DNA of 64,000 nt, from NCBI GenBank assembly GCA_016124895.1, contig WGMU01000003.1, positions 1-64,000 on the forward strand. Reading direction: 5' to 3'. The notes under the pieces are model-generated. The model worked only from the letters and a program-made list of their open reading frames with translations. It was not told where the DNA came from and made no database searches. Source of the stretch: a bacterium (lineage in GTDB: Bacteria > Planctomycetota > Planctomycetia > Planctomycetales > Planctomycetaceae). The position numbers were made by a program, and so were the translations under genes. Below are positions 35,631 to 45,161 of the stretch, one piece after another; position 1 is the stretch's first letter, and each line of letters opens with the position of its first letter.

Positions 35631-38600
35631 ATGCCGACTTCCGACAACCAGCGGCCACAGCGATCGGACATACCAGAAGACGACGGTCAGACGATCGCGG
35701 ACGATTCTTCGCTGCCTGTCGACGATGGCCAGACGGTCCATGACACTGCGGCCGATCTGGACACCGCTGACCGGCACTCGGCCGTGACCGCCAGTCAGGA
35801 CTCCGACAACGACCGGACACTGATGGATCCGTCGCTCGTCAGTGACGAACGGGCCGCCGATTCGACGGCAGAACAGCACGGCGATCAGACGATCGTCGAG
35901 GACGCAGACAGTCACGCCCAGGCCTCAGCAGTCGACAGTGATCAGTTTGACGCAACGCTGATGGACGCCAGCCTCGCGCAGCGAAGGATGCCGGTCCCCG
36001 CTGCCGATCGGATTTCGAATTCTCATCAACCGTTCATTCCGCAGTCTGATGACGATGCACAGACATTTGCGGATGCCGATCTCAAGTTACGAGAACCGGC
36101 GGAATCTGATTCGTCGATTTTCGATCGGACTCTGCCCGACCAGACATTCGCGGATCCGTCAGACAGCGAATCTCAGCCAGCCGGGACTGACTTCGATCAG
36201 ACAATTGCCGACCACTCTCAAGCGGACGCAGCAGAGCCGGATGCGACTATTGCTGATGCCTCGGCTCTGCACGAAACGAACGCGACCGTCGATGACGCGT
36301 CGTCGCTCGATCAGGACAACGCAACGCAGTTCGATGCCGGCCTTGCCGCCGGTTCGGACCGGACAATGATCGAAGGTGACTCGACCGCCGATACTGACGC
36401 GACTCGGCACGACAGCCCCACGGGCCAGAGCGAATTCGATCGGACGATGGTCGAAGACGAATTCACCAGCGGCGGGACGTCGGTCGAAGGGCCGTCGTCC
36501 GGCGGCGATGTTGACGTGACTATCGTTTCACGCGACGACCAGTTCGCCTCGGCGGCTTCCTCGGCGGCGAGGCCGCGTCGTTCGGCACCGCCTCCGAAGC
36601 AGCGCCGGCCCGCTGCTCACGAGACCGCCGACCGGTGGGAAGCGCAGCAGCGTTATCAGCTCGTCAGTAATTTCGCCCGCGGCGGTCTCGGTCAGATCTG
36701 GCTGGCTCAGGACAGTCGCCTGCGTCGCGAAGTGGCCTACAAGGAGTTGCTGCCCAGCGCGCTGAAAAACAAGAACGCCCTCGAGCGGTTTCTCGAAGAA
36801 GCGCAGATCACCGGACAGCTTGAGCACCCTGGCATCGTGCCGATTTACGACATCGGCTATCAGCAGAACGGGACACCGTTCTACGCGATGAAACTGGTCC
36901 GCGGCGAAACGATGGAGAAGCACATCGACGCGCTGCATCAGCTTCCGAAGGACAGCCCCGAATTCTCACTGACGTTCCGCAAGCTGCTCCGCAACTTTAT
37001 CGATATCTGCAACGCGCTGGCCTTCGCGCATGACCGCGGCGTCCTGCATCGCGACCTCAAGCCGCTCAACGTGATGCTCGGCGCGTTCGGCGAAACGCTG
37101 GTTCTCGACTGGGGCCTCGCGAAAGTGCTCGACGTTGAAGTCGGCGATAACGACGCGGCTCCGATCACGACTGAAACCGACGGTGGTTTCAGCGTCGACG
37201 AACAAACCGTCATTCAGTCATCAGATGGTTCGAGCGAGTCGGGAGACACGCAGGGCACGACCGCAGCAAGTGGAATCAGTCGGGCTGGAGCGACGCAGGG
37301 CGCGACAACGTCCGGCGCGTCGATGGGCGGCCGGACGCAGCAGATGAGCGGCACTTTTGGCACAACGCGGCGCATGATCGTCACCGATGTCCGCTCAGTC
37401 GGCAGCCAGACCATGATGGGTTCGGTAATGGGCACGCCGGCGTACATGCCGCCCGAACAGGGACGCGGCGATCTCGAACAGCTCGACGCGCGCAGCGACA
37501 TCTATTCGCTGGGAGGAATCCTCTACAAGCTGCTGACGAATCAGCAGCCGATTGCGAAAGGCAAGATTCGCGAGGTGCTGAAAAACGTTACCGAAGGCAA
37601 CATCATCCCACCGCGGGAACACGACCCCGGTGTGCCGAAACCGCTCGAAGCCGTCTGCCTGAAAGCGTTGTCGAAGAACAAGGAGGACCGTTACGCGAGC
37701 GCGCTCGACCTGGCCCGCGATGTCGAAGCCTGGCTCGCCGACGAACCGGTGTCGTGCTTCGAGGATCCGTGGCTGGTCAAGGCGTGGCGCTGGGCTAAGC
37801 GGCATCCGACGGCAGTTGGGAGTGGAGTCGCTGCAGTGACCGTTGCCCTGCTCGCTTACGGAACGGTCCGCTGGAACCACTCAGCCCGGATGAACGACAT
37901 TCGCGACTTCGCGCGAGCGAACCTCAGTCAGGCCGAGACGGCCGCGACGCAGTCGGACTTCGCGCAGTCGAAGCAGCTTCTGACGGCAGCGATTGGACGT
38001 GTGAGTGGCGAAGGAGATCTCGTCGACCTGCTCGGTTCGCTCGAAAGCCGGCTATCGCTGCTGGAATCGGACCGTGTGCGGAAACTCGAACGCGACGTCG
38101 AAACTGACCTCGCCCGCGCACGCACGCAGATTCGCAATGGCGAGTACGAAGCAGCGCGGACACTGCTGGCTGAACTGCAGACGCGGCTGAAAGACGAAAC
38201 GTTGCTGCCGGAACTCACGGCGGCTGTCGAGCGGGAAGTGGCGGCGGCCGACCAGGCGATCGCTCGTGAAGCCGCCGTCGCGCAGACGGAAGCCCGCTTC
38301 GAGCAGTTTCTGGAACTCTGCGACGCGGCCCGCGCGCGAGGTTCGCTGCAGACAATGGACAACGTGGACGATGACGCCAGGCTCGCGCAGAAACACGCGA
38401 CCGCGGCGCTCGAACTGTTTGACCTGAATACCGGCCAGCCGTTCGCAGACACGCCGGACTACTTCGACGAGTCGCTGCCCTGGACGCGGCGGTACAACGA
38501 ACGCACCGGCCGCTGGCCGCTCGCTGAGTTGAAGTCCAGTACGCTGGAACTGCTGCTGATTCTTGGCGACATGGAGATCCAGCTCGCGCGGAATCTTGAT

Positions 38601-40310
38601 GCTGAGCAGCAGAAAGCCGCGGCAGAACGAGCACTCACGTTTATACAACCGGCGAAGTCGATCGGTATCGAATCCGTCGCGCTGTACGGCGATGAAAGCC
38701 TGTGGCTGAAGCTGGCCGGTCGCGAGGACGAGTCGCGTCAGGTGCTTGCTCAGGCCAAGAAGCTCAAGGCAACGACATCGCTCGATTTCTATCTGCTTGC
38801 CGAAGCCGAACGGAAATCGAACAACTTCCGCAAGGCACTCGAACTCTACCAGCAGGCGCAGCAGCTCAGCCCGACCAGCTACTGGCCGCAGCACTTCACC
38901 GGGCTGTGCCACATGCAGCTTGGCGAGGCCGAAGCGGCGCTGGCCTGCTTCACGAACTGCACCAGTCTGCGGGAAACGTACGCCTGGCCGTGGATGCTGC
39001 GCGGCGTCTGCAACGCGCAGCTCAAACGCGTCGATGCCGCGCTGGCCGACTTCGACACCGCCGAGAAACTCGCCCCTGACCTTTACAACATTCCGGTCAA
39101 CCGCGGTGTCGTGCTGACTGTCGCCGGCCGGTTCGATGAAGCGATCGCTCAGTTTGAACGAGCTGCGAAGCTCGCGCCGACCGCGGCTGCGCCGCACATC
39201 AACATTGCGACCACGCACTTCCAGATCGCTCAGCGGATCGCGGATTCCCTGCCGCCTTTCGACAATCTGTCAGATCTCGAACGGCTGCAGCAGGAGCAGG
39301 ACCACTACAGTCAGTCACTCGATGCCCTGGCCGTCGCCGCAGCCACCGAACGAGCGCCGGATCATCCCGGAATTTATCAGCTTCGTGGCCGCATCGAAGA
39401 ACGCAGTGGTAACACGCAGGCCGCACTGGCCAGCTATCAGCGGCATCTGCAGGTGGAGCCGAACACCGACGCCCGCGCTTTAACGCTGCACCGGATCGGC
39501 AGCATCCACTTCCAGCTCGCTGAATACGACGCAGCACTGACGGACTTCGAGAAAGCGCATCAGCTCAAGCCGAGCGACGCCCACATCGTCCGTGATCTGG
39601 CGGAAACGCATCTGCAGTTGCGTCAGGCGGAACAGGCGCAGCAGCGGTTCGACGAGTACCTCAAGCTGGTCAACGCCGACATCGAAGAACATCTCGGCCA
39701 TCCGGACATCGTCTTCAACGGGATGGCGACTGCCGAAAACCTGCAGCGGAAGAAGGCCAAAGCCGCCGACTACTACACGCTCTCGCTGATGTTCAATCCC
39801 GAGCAGGCTGGCGTGCTGTCTCAGCGCGGCTGGCTGTTTCTGACCGACGGCCTGCAACTGGCGAAGGCCGACTTCGAAGCCGCCGTCGCCCGCAATGGCA
39901 ACGATCCACACACGCTGACCGGCCTGGCGCTCACGCAGACACGACTCGGCGACTGGCAGTCCGCGTTGAAAACGATGGAGCCTGCTCTGCCGGCCGCGAC
40001 TGAACAGGCTCAAGAAGTTGGCCCGCCAGCCTTCGCTCTGTTCCACAACGCCGCGACGGTTTACGCGCAGTGCATCGCACTGATTCAGCGCGATCCACGT
40101 CTGAACGATGAACAGCGAAAGACTTCAGTCACGGCTCTGTACCACCAGGTCGAACTGCTGCTGAGAAAAGCGAAACAAATCGCCGCTCCCTCGCCGCCCG
40201 TCCTCCGAGCCATGCAGCAGGCCGTGAAAGTCGAACCCGAATTCGCCCCTCTGCGGTCCATGCCCGAGTTCCAGGCTCTGCAGAGTGAACTGCTCGGCGA
40301 GAGTCAGTAG
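35631..40310 (+). CDS. Giant membrane Ser/Thr protein kinase with N-terminal T-x-x-D/E array and C-terminal TPR repeats
   Basis: 1559 residues from the ATG at 35631 (GGAGCAGGATC upstream); the frame runs 38 codons further. Residues 1-330 are disordered and carry at least a dozen D-x-T-hydrophobic-x-D/E motifs (QTIADD, RTLMDPS, ATIADAS). The kinase domain is about 341-700: ARGGLGQIWLAQD (glycine loop), AYKELLP (Lys), HRDLKPLNVML (catalytic loop) and DWGLAK in place of DFG. An unusual Gly/Thr/Ser-rich insert of about 100 residues precedes the GTPAYMPPEQ motif. A transmembrane helix lies near 722-746 (VGSGVAAVTVALLAYGTV). The rest holds a coiled-coil segment and many TPR repeats (about 1050-1420). 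The kinase faces the cytoplasm; which side the TPR part occupies depends on topology. Confidence 0.92.
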   Translation: MPTSDNQRPQRSDIPEDDGQTIADDSSLPVDDGQTVHDTAADLDTADRHSAVTASQDSDNDRTLMDPSLVSDERAADSTAEQHGDQTIVEDADSHAQASAVDSDQFDATLMDASLAQRRMPVPAADRISNSHQPFIPQSDDDAQTFADADLKLREPAESDSSIFDRTLPDQTFADPSDSESQPAGTDFDQTIADHSQADAAEPDATIADASALHETNATVDDASSLDQDNATQFDAGLAAGSDRTMIEGDSTADTDATRHDSPTGQSEFDRTMVEDEFTSGGTSVEGPSSGGDVDVTIVSRDDQFASAASSAARPRRSAPPPKQRRPAAHETADRWEAQQRYQLVSNFARGGLGQIWLAQDSRLRREVAYKELLPSALKNKNALERFLEEAQITGQLEHPGIVPIYDIGYQQNGTPFYAMKLVRGETMEKHIDALHQLPKDSPEFSLTFRKLLRNFIDICNALAFAHDRGVLHRDLKPLNVMLGAFGETLVLDWGLAKVLDVEVGDNDAAPITTETDGGFSVDEQTVIQSSDGSSESGDTQGTTAASGISRAGATQGATTSGASMGGRTQQMSGTFGTTRRMIVTDVRSVGSQTMMGSVMGTPAYMPPEQGRGDLEQLDARSDIYSLGGILYKLLTNQQPIAKGKIREVLKNVTEGNIIPPREHDPGVPKPLEAVCLKALSKNKEDRYASALDLARDVEAWLADEPVSCFEDPWLVKAWRWAKRHPTAVGSGVAAVTVALLAYGTVRWNHSARMNDIRDFARANLSQAETAATQSDFAQSKQLLTAAIGRVSGEGDLVDLLGSLESRLSLLESDRVRKLERDVETDLARARTQIRNGEYEAARTLLAELQTRLKDETLLPELTAAVEREVAAADQAIAREAAVAQTEARFEQFLELCDAARARGSLQTMDNVDDDARLAQKHATAALELFDLNTGQPFADTPDYFDESLPWTRRYNERTGRWPLAELKSSTLELLLILGDMEIQLARNLDAEQQKAAAERALTFIQPAKSIGIESVALYGDESLWLKLAGREDESRQVLAQAKKLKATTSLDFYLLAEAERKSNNFRKALELYQQAQQLSPTSYWPQHFTGLCHMQLGEAEAALACFTNCTSLRETYAWPWMLRGVCNAQLKRVDAALADFDTAEKLAPDLYNIPVNRGVVLTVAGRFDEAIAQFERAAKLAPTAAAPHINIATTHFQIAQRIADSLPPFDNLSDLERLQQEQDHYSQSLDALAVAAATERAPDHPGIYQLRGRIEERSGNTQAALASYQRHLQVEPNTDARALTLHRIGSIHFQLAEYDAALTDFEKAHQLKPSDAHIVRDLAETHLQLRQAEQAQQRFDEYLKLVNADIEEHLGHPDIVFNGMATAENLQRKKAKAADYYTLSLMFNPEQAGVLSQRGWLFLTDGLQLAKADFEAAVARNGNDPHTLTGLALTQTRLGDWQSALKTMEPALPAATEQAQEVGPPAFALFHNAATVYAQCIALIQRDPRLNDEQRKTSVTALYHQVELLLRKAKQIAAPSPPVLRAMQQAVKVEPEFAPLRSMPEFQALQSELLGESQ

Positions 40311-40351
40311 TTGCAGACAATTGCCCGTACCGTCGTCCACTGACGCCAGCC

Positions 40352-40516
40352 GTAGGCAGGTTTTTCCAAAACCTGCAGATGCGCAGAGCTGACCTTCAAG
40401 CAAGTCACCTGCCTTCCGACGGAGTATCAGCGAGCCGACTCCCGCAATGCCGACTGAGACAGTCAATTCAGCCCGTGATCTGCCGACATGCCAGTTTCGG
40501 AGAAACTGGCCTACGG
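40352..40516. repeat. Bipartite inverted palindromic repeat (BIME-like)
   Basis: The left unit has GTAGGC and the hairpin GCAGGTTTT-TCC-AAAACCTGC (40356-40376). The right unit is an inverted relative: GCCAGTTTC-GGA-GAAACTGGC (40490-40510), then CTACGG. The same pair recurs at 46985-47166. It follows the giant kinase gene. Confidence 0.7.
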
Positions 40517-40590
40517 CTGAGGCACACGACTGGCCAACCGATCGAGTATCCTATGCCAGACCCGTCACGCCGTACCGGGGCCGTCCGACA

Positions 40591-42075
40591 ATGACCTCAA
40601 CCCCCCAATCTGACCAACGGCCGTCAGCCGATCCGAAACGGCTCCGGTGGTATCGGCGCCCGTGGGTCCTTCTCTCACTGACCGGTCTGGCGCTTCTTGC
40701 CAGCACGCCGTTCGCGATCCGCGGCTACCAGCTTTCGCTGATCCCAGACATCGCGGATCCGTTTGCTGATCTGCCGCCGGTCCGGATGCCTCCTGAAAAG
40801 ACGGACGAGGTTGTCGAGCGGTTTGTCAACGACATGAAAGAAGTCGGCCGCGCGGTTGACGACGTCGTCAGTGCCGAAGAAGGATTCGCATTAGAGACGC
40901 GCGACCTCTATTACCGGAACTTCGATGAAGAGATCCGTGCAGCAACCGAGCAGGGACTCGCGGTTGCGACTCCTCGGGTCCGGAAGTATCTGGACGACCA
41001 CGAATTCGTCATTCAGGAAGGGCTCGCTGCGCTGAGACGTGTCGGCGATGGAGCGAATCCCGGAGAGGTCTACTATGGGATCGGTCGGTACTACCCAGAC
41101 ATCCTGGGACTCAGCATCCAACGCCTCCTGCAAACCGGTGATGCCGATGAGGCTGTTGATCTGCTTATCCAGGTGATCGACGCGGTCGAGAATACCAAGT
41201 GGTATTGTGACGTCGGACGGTATGCGGGAGAAGACTGGTCTCATCGACTGGGCACGCGAGTCCAACTCTGGAAGCTGGCGGCTCGTCTGTCGGAACTTCC
41301 GGGTTTTGGTGAAGAACACATACGGAGATTACTTGCCAGCACGCGATCGCTTCAGCCGATCTCGCTGGACGCTCAACTGGAGTTGGTCCACGCCAGTTAC
41401 CTGGAAGATCGCGAAGAATACGAAGACGATTTCTGTTACTGGGCGTGTGCCGAATATCTGTCTCTGCCGCAGTCCGTCGGTCGACCAGCCGCATTCGTCC
41501 TGGGTGAGCCTGAACTGGCACGCAGAATCCTCAAACATTTCTATGCGCGGTACCGAACACAGATTGAAGTCCCCCGTCCGAAACGCGGCGTACTTCGTGA
41601 GTGGTCCTTTGCGGATGACGCCGACTGGATTTCCGACTCCGTCACCAAAAACGAATACGACCTAATGGTCGAGACGGCGGCGAGACATTCGCCGATGTTT
41701 TGTATGGATGGTGCTTCAATTCAAGGCTGGCTGCTCGGATTCGATGCGGAAAGCAAGTGGATCAGGCAGCTTCAGACCGTCGTGGCCTGCCAGCTCCACC
41801 TGCGGCGAACAGGTTCGCTCCCTCCCGACCTGGAATCGCTCGTTCCTGATTACCTTCCCGAGATTCCGATCGACTCTTTCTCACCAACCGGCGAGGCGAT
41901 GATCTACCGATGCGATGGAGCAGAAGCCGAACTCTATTCGGTTTGGCGGAACGGTGTTGACGACGGTGGAATTCGTCAGCCCGGTGAAAAGCGACGAGGG
42001 AACGATGACAGAGGTTTCATCATTCGTGACCGGATCAGCTCACGGGGCGACGGTGAATTGGAGATATCCAAGTGA
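40591..42075 (+). CDS. Membrane-anchored protein of unknown function
   Basis: 494 residues from the ATG at 40591 (MTSTPQSDQ). The longer frame would cover a palindromic repeat and is rejected. A single N-terminal transmembrane helix (WVLLSLTGLALLASTPFAI) follows a basic stretch, leaving a roughly 440-residue helical domain. The C-terminal segment VVACQLHLRRTGSLPPDLES and LVPDYLPEIPIDSFSPTGE looks like a motif I associate with planctomycete pseudopilin-like or DUF proteins. The function is unknown. Its TGA overlaps the GTG start of tsaE (GTGA), so translation is probably coupled. Confidence 0.72.
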   Translation: MTSTPQSDQRPSADPKRLRWYRRPWVLLSLTGLALLASTPFAIRGYQLSLIPDIADPFADLPPVRMPPEKTDEVVERFVNDMKEVGRAVDDVVSAEEGFALETRDLYYRNFDEEIRAATEQGLAVATPRVRKYLDDHEFVIQEGLAALRRVGDGANPGEVYYGIGRYYPDILGLSIQRLLQTGDADEAVDLLIQVIDAVENTKWYCDVGRYAGEDWSHRLGTRVQLWKLAARLSELPGFGEEHIRRLLASTRSLQPISLDAQLELVHASYLEDREEYEDDFCYWACAEYLSLPQSVGRPAAFVLGEPELARRILKHFYARYRTQIEVPRPKRGVLREWSFADDADWISDSVTKNEYDLMVETAARHSPMFCMDGASIQGWLLGFDAESKWIRQLQTVVACQLHLRRTGSLPPDLESLVPDYLPEIPIDSFSPTGEAMIYRCDGAEAELYSVWRNGVDDGGIRQPGEKRRGNDDRGFIIRDRISSRGDGELEISK

Positions 42076-42575
42076 CGGAGCAGAGACCAGGACGCGAAAG
42101 CGAATCGCTCATCTTCGTCGTCTCGGATGAAGAGGAAACCCGGCAGCTTGGGCGTTCGGTCGGTGAAGTTGCGGAAGCCGGCCTTGTTGTTGCGCTCGTC
42201 GGGAATCTCGGCGCCGGGAAGACTCGGTTTGTGCAGGCGGCGGCGGAAGGACTCGGGGTTGAGGGCGTGCCGGTCAACTCTCCGACGTTTGTGCTCATTC
42301 ACGAGTACCAGGGGCGGCTGCCGGTTTATCACTTTGACACCTACCGGCTGCGGGATATTGACGAGTTTCTGGAACTCGGGGCCGACGAGTACATGGCTGG
42401 CGAGGGCGTCTGCTTCATCGAGTGGGCCGATCGGATGGACGAAGTTCTGCCACGCGATCGTCTGACCGTGACGTTTGAAATCACCGGCGAGCAGTCACGC
42501 CGCATCGAACTGACAGCCGGCGGCCCGCGATCGCAGCGTGTGCTGGAGCGACTGCGCAACGAGCGCCGCCGCTGA
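42072..42575 (+). CDS. tsaE: tRNA threonylcarbamoyladenosine biosynthesis ATPase TsaE
   Basis: The 167-residue product is a P-loop ATPase of the TsaE/YjeE family, needed with TsaB, TsaC and TsaD for the t6A37 modification of ANN-decoding tRNAs. Visible: Walker A GNLGAGKT; NSPTFVLIHEYQ; YHFDTYRLRDIDEFLELGAD and FIEWADRMDEVLP, all diagnostic of the family. It starts with GTG overlapping the previous stop. It is somewhat longer than the usual 150-155 residues. Confidence 0.94.
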   Translation: MTEQRPGRESESLIFVVSDEEETRQLGRSVGEVAEAGLVVALVGNLGAGKTRFVQAAAEGLGVEGVPVNSPTFVLIHEYQGRLPVYHFDTYRLRDIDEFLELGADEYMAGEGVCFIEWADRMDEVLPRDRLTVTFEITGEQSRRIELTAGGPRSQRVLERLRNERRR

Positions 42576-42612
42576 ACACTCCAAATTCGATCGACTGTTC
42601 GATCGCAGTTTT

Positions 42613-42739
42613 GGGTGGCCGGGGTTGGAGCGAGGCACGAGCGAAACCCCGGTCGTTTCTTCTCAGACCTGGACTCCGGGGCTTCCTTCGCAGGCTCAGT
42701 CCAGCCCCGGCCACCCAACCGGTCCAGCCCCGGCCACCC
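42613..42739. repeat. Imperfect long palindrome, GGGTGGCCGGGG type, with an extra arm
   Basis: The left arm starts GGGTGGCCGGGGTTGGAGCG at 42613 and the right arm ends CCAGCCCCGGCCACCC at 42716. The right arm is duplicated at 42724-42739. It fills the gap between two convergent genes (tsaE and hslU). No ORF or terminator-like T-run is attached. Confidence 0.65.
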
Positions 42740-42788
42740 TCATCGGAACACAGGGGCGTTCCAGACCAGGCCCTGCAGCCGCGATCCT

Positions 42789-44162
42789 CTACAGGATGAA
42801 CTGGCTGAGGTCTTCGCTCGAACTGATTTCTTCGAGCCGTTCGCGGACGAAGGCTGCGTCAATTGAAATGCTCTTCTTTTTCAGCTCAGGAGCATCGAAG
42901 CTGATTTCTTCGAGCAGGCGTTCAAGGATCGTGTGCAGACGCCGGGCGCCAATGTTCTGCGTCGACTGGTTCACCTCGAAGGCAATATCGGCCAGCGCGT
43001 CGATCGCGTCCGGCTGAAACGTCAGCGTAATCCCCTCGACACTCAGCAACGCCTGATGCTGCTTCGTAATTGCGCCGTTTGGTTCTGTGAGAATCCGGAC
43101 AAAGTCATCACGGGTCAGTTCCGACAGCTCGACGCGGATCGGAAACCGGCCCTGCAGTTCGGGCATCATGTCCGCCGGTCGAGCGCGGTGAAACGCGCCG
43201 GCGGCGATGAATAAGATGTTGTCCGTTTTCAGGTAACCGTACTTCGTCTGCACGGTCGTGCCTTCGACGATCGGCAGCAGGTCGCGCTGGACACCCTGGC
43301 GGCTGACGTCGGCGCTGCGGCCTTCTTCGCTGCCGCAGACTTTGTCAATCTCGTCGATGAAGACGACGCCGGAATCCTCAGCCAGCCGGATCGCGTCTTC
43401 CTGCAGCGCGTCCTGGTCGATCAGCGCTTCGACTTCCTGGTCGAAGATGACGTCGCGGGCCTGCGCGACTTTCAGCTCGCGCGTGTGTCGCTTCTTCGGG
43501 ACGATCCGTTCGAGCATGTTCTGCATGTCGAGGTCCATCTGCTCGATGCCCATGTTCGAGAAGACCTGGACGGGCGATTGCCGCTGCTCGACATTCAATT
43601 CGATGCTGCGGTCGTCGAGCTTCCCGGCTCGCAGCATCTCACGGAATTTCTCCCGCGTCCGCGCATGACGCTCGGCGCGTTCGTGAGTCTCGATGTCCGT
43701 TTCGGCTTCGAGGCCAACGTCCGGTTCGTCCTCCGCGTCGGAATCCTGAGTGTGCAGCAACAGATCGAGTAATCGCTCTTCGGTCCGCTGTTGCGCTTCA
43801 GGTTCGACGTCTTTGCGTTTCCGGTCGCGAACCATATTCAGCGACGACTCGACCAGGTCGCGGATAATCGACTCGACATCGCGGCCGTAGTAACCGACCT
43901 CGGTGTATTTGGTCGCTTCGACTTTGACGAATGGTGCGCCCGTCAGGTCGGCCAGCCGCCGAGTGATCTCGGTCTTACCGACGCCGGTCGGGCCGATCAT
44001 GAGAATGTTTTTCGGCGTGACCTCGCGCCGCATCTCGTCGGGAAGCTGCTGCCAGCGCCAGCGGTTCCGCAGCGCGACGGCAACGGCCCGCTTGGCATCG
44101 TTCTGCCCGATGATGTGCCGATCGAGTTCGGCGACGATTTCGCGCGGCGTCAGTTCACGCAC
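42789..44162 (-). CDS. hslU: HslU, ATPase subunit of the HslVU protease
   Basis: 457 residues. The AAA+ unfoldase of the HslVU (ClpYQ) protease. Motifs: N-terminal [20 protein letters not shown]; Walker [11 protein letters not shown]; the [13 protein letters not shown] segment with the pore loop GYVG-like site; the I domain (about 120-240); Walker [13 protein letters not shown]; sensor segment [21 protein letters not shown]-terminal tail EDLSQFIL that docks in HslV. It overlaps the end of hslV by 13 bp on the same strand. Confidence 0.97.
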   Translation of the reverse strand: MRELTPREIVAELDRHIIGQNDAKRAVAVALRNRWRWQQLPDEMRREVTPKNILMIGPTGVGKTEITRRLADLTGAPFVKVEATKYTEVGYYGRDVESIIRDLVESSLNMVRDRKRKDVEPEAQQRTEERLLDLLLHTQDSDAEDEPDVGLEAETDIETHERAERHARTREKFREMLRAGKLDDRSIELNVEQRQSPVQVFSNMGIEQMDLDMQNMLERIVPKKRHTRELKVAQARDVIFDQEVEALIDQDALQEDAIRLAEDSGVVFIDEIDKVCGSEEGRSADVSRQGVQRDLLPIVEGTTVQTKYGYLKTDNILFIAAGAFHRARPADMMPELQGRFPIRVELSELTRDDFVRILTEPNGAITKQHQALLSVEGITLTFQPDAIDALADIAFEVNQSTQNIGARRLHTILERLLEEISFDAPELKKKSISIDAAFVRERLEEISSSEDLSQFIL

Positions 44163-44713
44163 GACAGTTCCTCCACCATCAGGTTTTCATTCGTGTAAAC
44201 GTCGGTTTCCGCGGCGATCTTCAGCGACTCTTCGACAATTTCTTTCGCCGAAAGTTCCGTATGCCGCACCAGTGCCCGCGCCGCCGACACCGCGTACGGA
44301 CCGCCCGAGCCGATGCCCAGAATTCCGTCTGACGGCTGAACGACGTCTCCGTTGCCCGAGATCAGCAGGCTGTGTGAGGCATCGACGCAGATCATCATCG
44401 CTTCGAGTCGTCGGAGAATCCGGTCGGTCCGCCAGTCGCGAGCGAGTTCCGTTGCGGCCCGCGGAACGTTGCCGGGGAAGTCCTTGAGCTTCGCTTCGAA
44501 GCGCTCCATCAGCGCGAAGGCATCGGCCGTCGACCCGGCAAACCCGACGAGCACCTTGCCGTCGAGCATCCGCCGAATCTTCCGCGTATCGGCCTTCATG
44601 ATCGTGCTGCCATAAGTGACCTGCCCGTCACCGCCGAGAGCGACCGTGTCACCACGCCGCACGCAGACAATCGTGGTCGATCGCCAGACGGGACGATCGT
44701 GTTGAGTTGGCAT
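44150..44713 (-). CDS. hslV: HslV, peptidase subunit of the HslVU protease
   Basis: 187 residues, a threonine peptidase related to proteasome beta subunits. After processing the catalytic Thr would be in [20 protein letters not shown] (TTIV is the family start). Further motifs are [40 protein letters not shown] and [16 protein letters not shown]. It is the first gene of the hslVU pair. A perfect 32-bp hairpin repeat lies 18 bp upstream of its ATG. Confidence 0.97.
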   Translation of the reverse strand: MPTQHDRPVWRSTTIVCVRRGDTVALGGDGQVTYGSTIMKADTRKIRRMLDGKVLVGFAGSTADAFALMERFEAKLKDFPGNVPRAATELARDWRTDRILRRLEAMMICVDASHSLLISGNGDVVQPSDGILGIGSGGPYAVSAARALVRHTELSAKEIVEESLKIAAETDVYTNENLMVEELSCVN

Positions 44714-44731
44714 GAGTCGTCCATAAATCGT

Positions 44732-44809
44732 AGGCCGGACCGAGCGCAGCGAGTTCCGGCAACACGTGCAGTTAATGCCGGAACTCGCTGCGCTCGGTCC
44801 GGCCTACTG
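44732..44809. repeat. Long perfect hairpin repeat, GTAGGCCGG type
   Basis: The arms 44732-44763 and 44778-44809 are perfectly complementary over 32 bp around a 14-base loop. It begins GTAGGCCGGACC and ends GGTCCGGCCTAC, matching the element at 30705-30786 at both ends and in the GTTCCGGCA core. It sits just upstream of hslV on the minus strand. Confidence 0.82.
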
Positions 44810-44916
44810 AGAATTCAACGCCCTCACGCTGAGGATGCGTGCCAGTGGCACACTCGCCGATTGAGTGTTTCTGACTCCCCGCTCCCATGCTCTGCCAGGG
44901 AACGAGATCGTTTAAA

Positions 44917-45135
44917 TCATCGTGTGCAGAGCCAGACCACCCAGAAAACAACGGACCAGAAAACAATTCCAACGACGGGCACCAGACACCCGTCTGGCCC
45001 ATCAAACGCCGAATCACTGTCAGAAACAAGGCCGGGGCGAAACAGTTTCAGGATCAGATACCCCGGTCCCTTTAACAGGATCTCAAAGACAACCTCTCCA
45101 ATAATTCGGAGAAGAACTTCAAAGAGTTCCTGCAT
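44917..45135 (-). CDS. Small membrane protein (72 residues)
   Basis: The frame starts MQELFEVLLRIIGEVVFEIL with GGATGAAC just before the ATG, and ends with a strong hydrophobic helix, CLVPVVGIVFWSVVFWVVWL. The N-terminal half is amphipathic (LLKGPGYLILKLF). The composition and the membrane helix support a real gene, but I do not recognise the family. It lies between hslV and an aminotransferase gene, all on the minus strand. Confidence 0.55.
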   Translation of the reverse strand: MQELFEVLLRIIGEVVFEILLKGPGYLILKLFRPGLVSDSDSAFDGPDGCLVPVVGIVFWSVVFWVVWLCTR

Positions 45136-45161
45136 CGTTCATCCTGCAGTTGACGGATTTC

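Noticed and set aside
40447-40590. Upstream extension of the 494-residue membrane-anchored protein
   Set aside because: It translates a palindromic repeat unit shared with another intergenic site.
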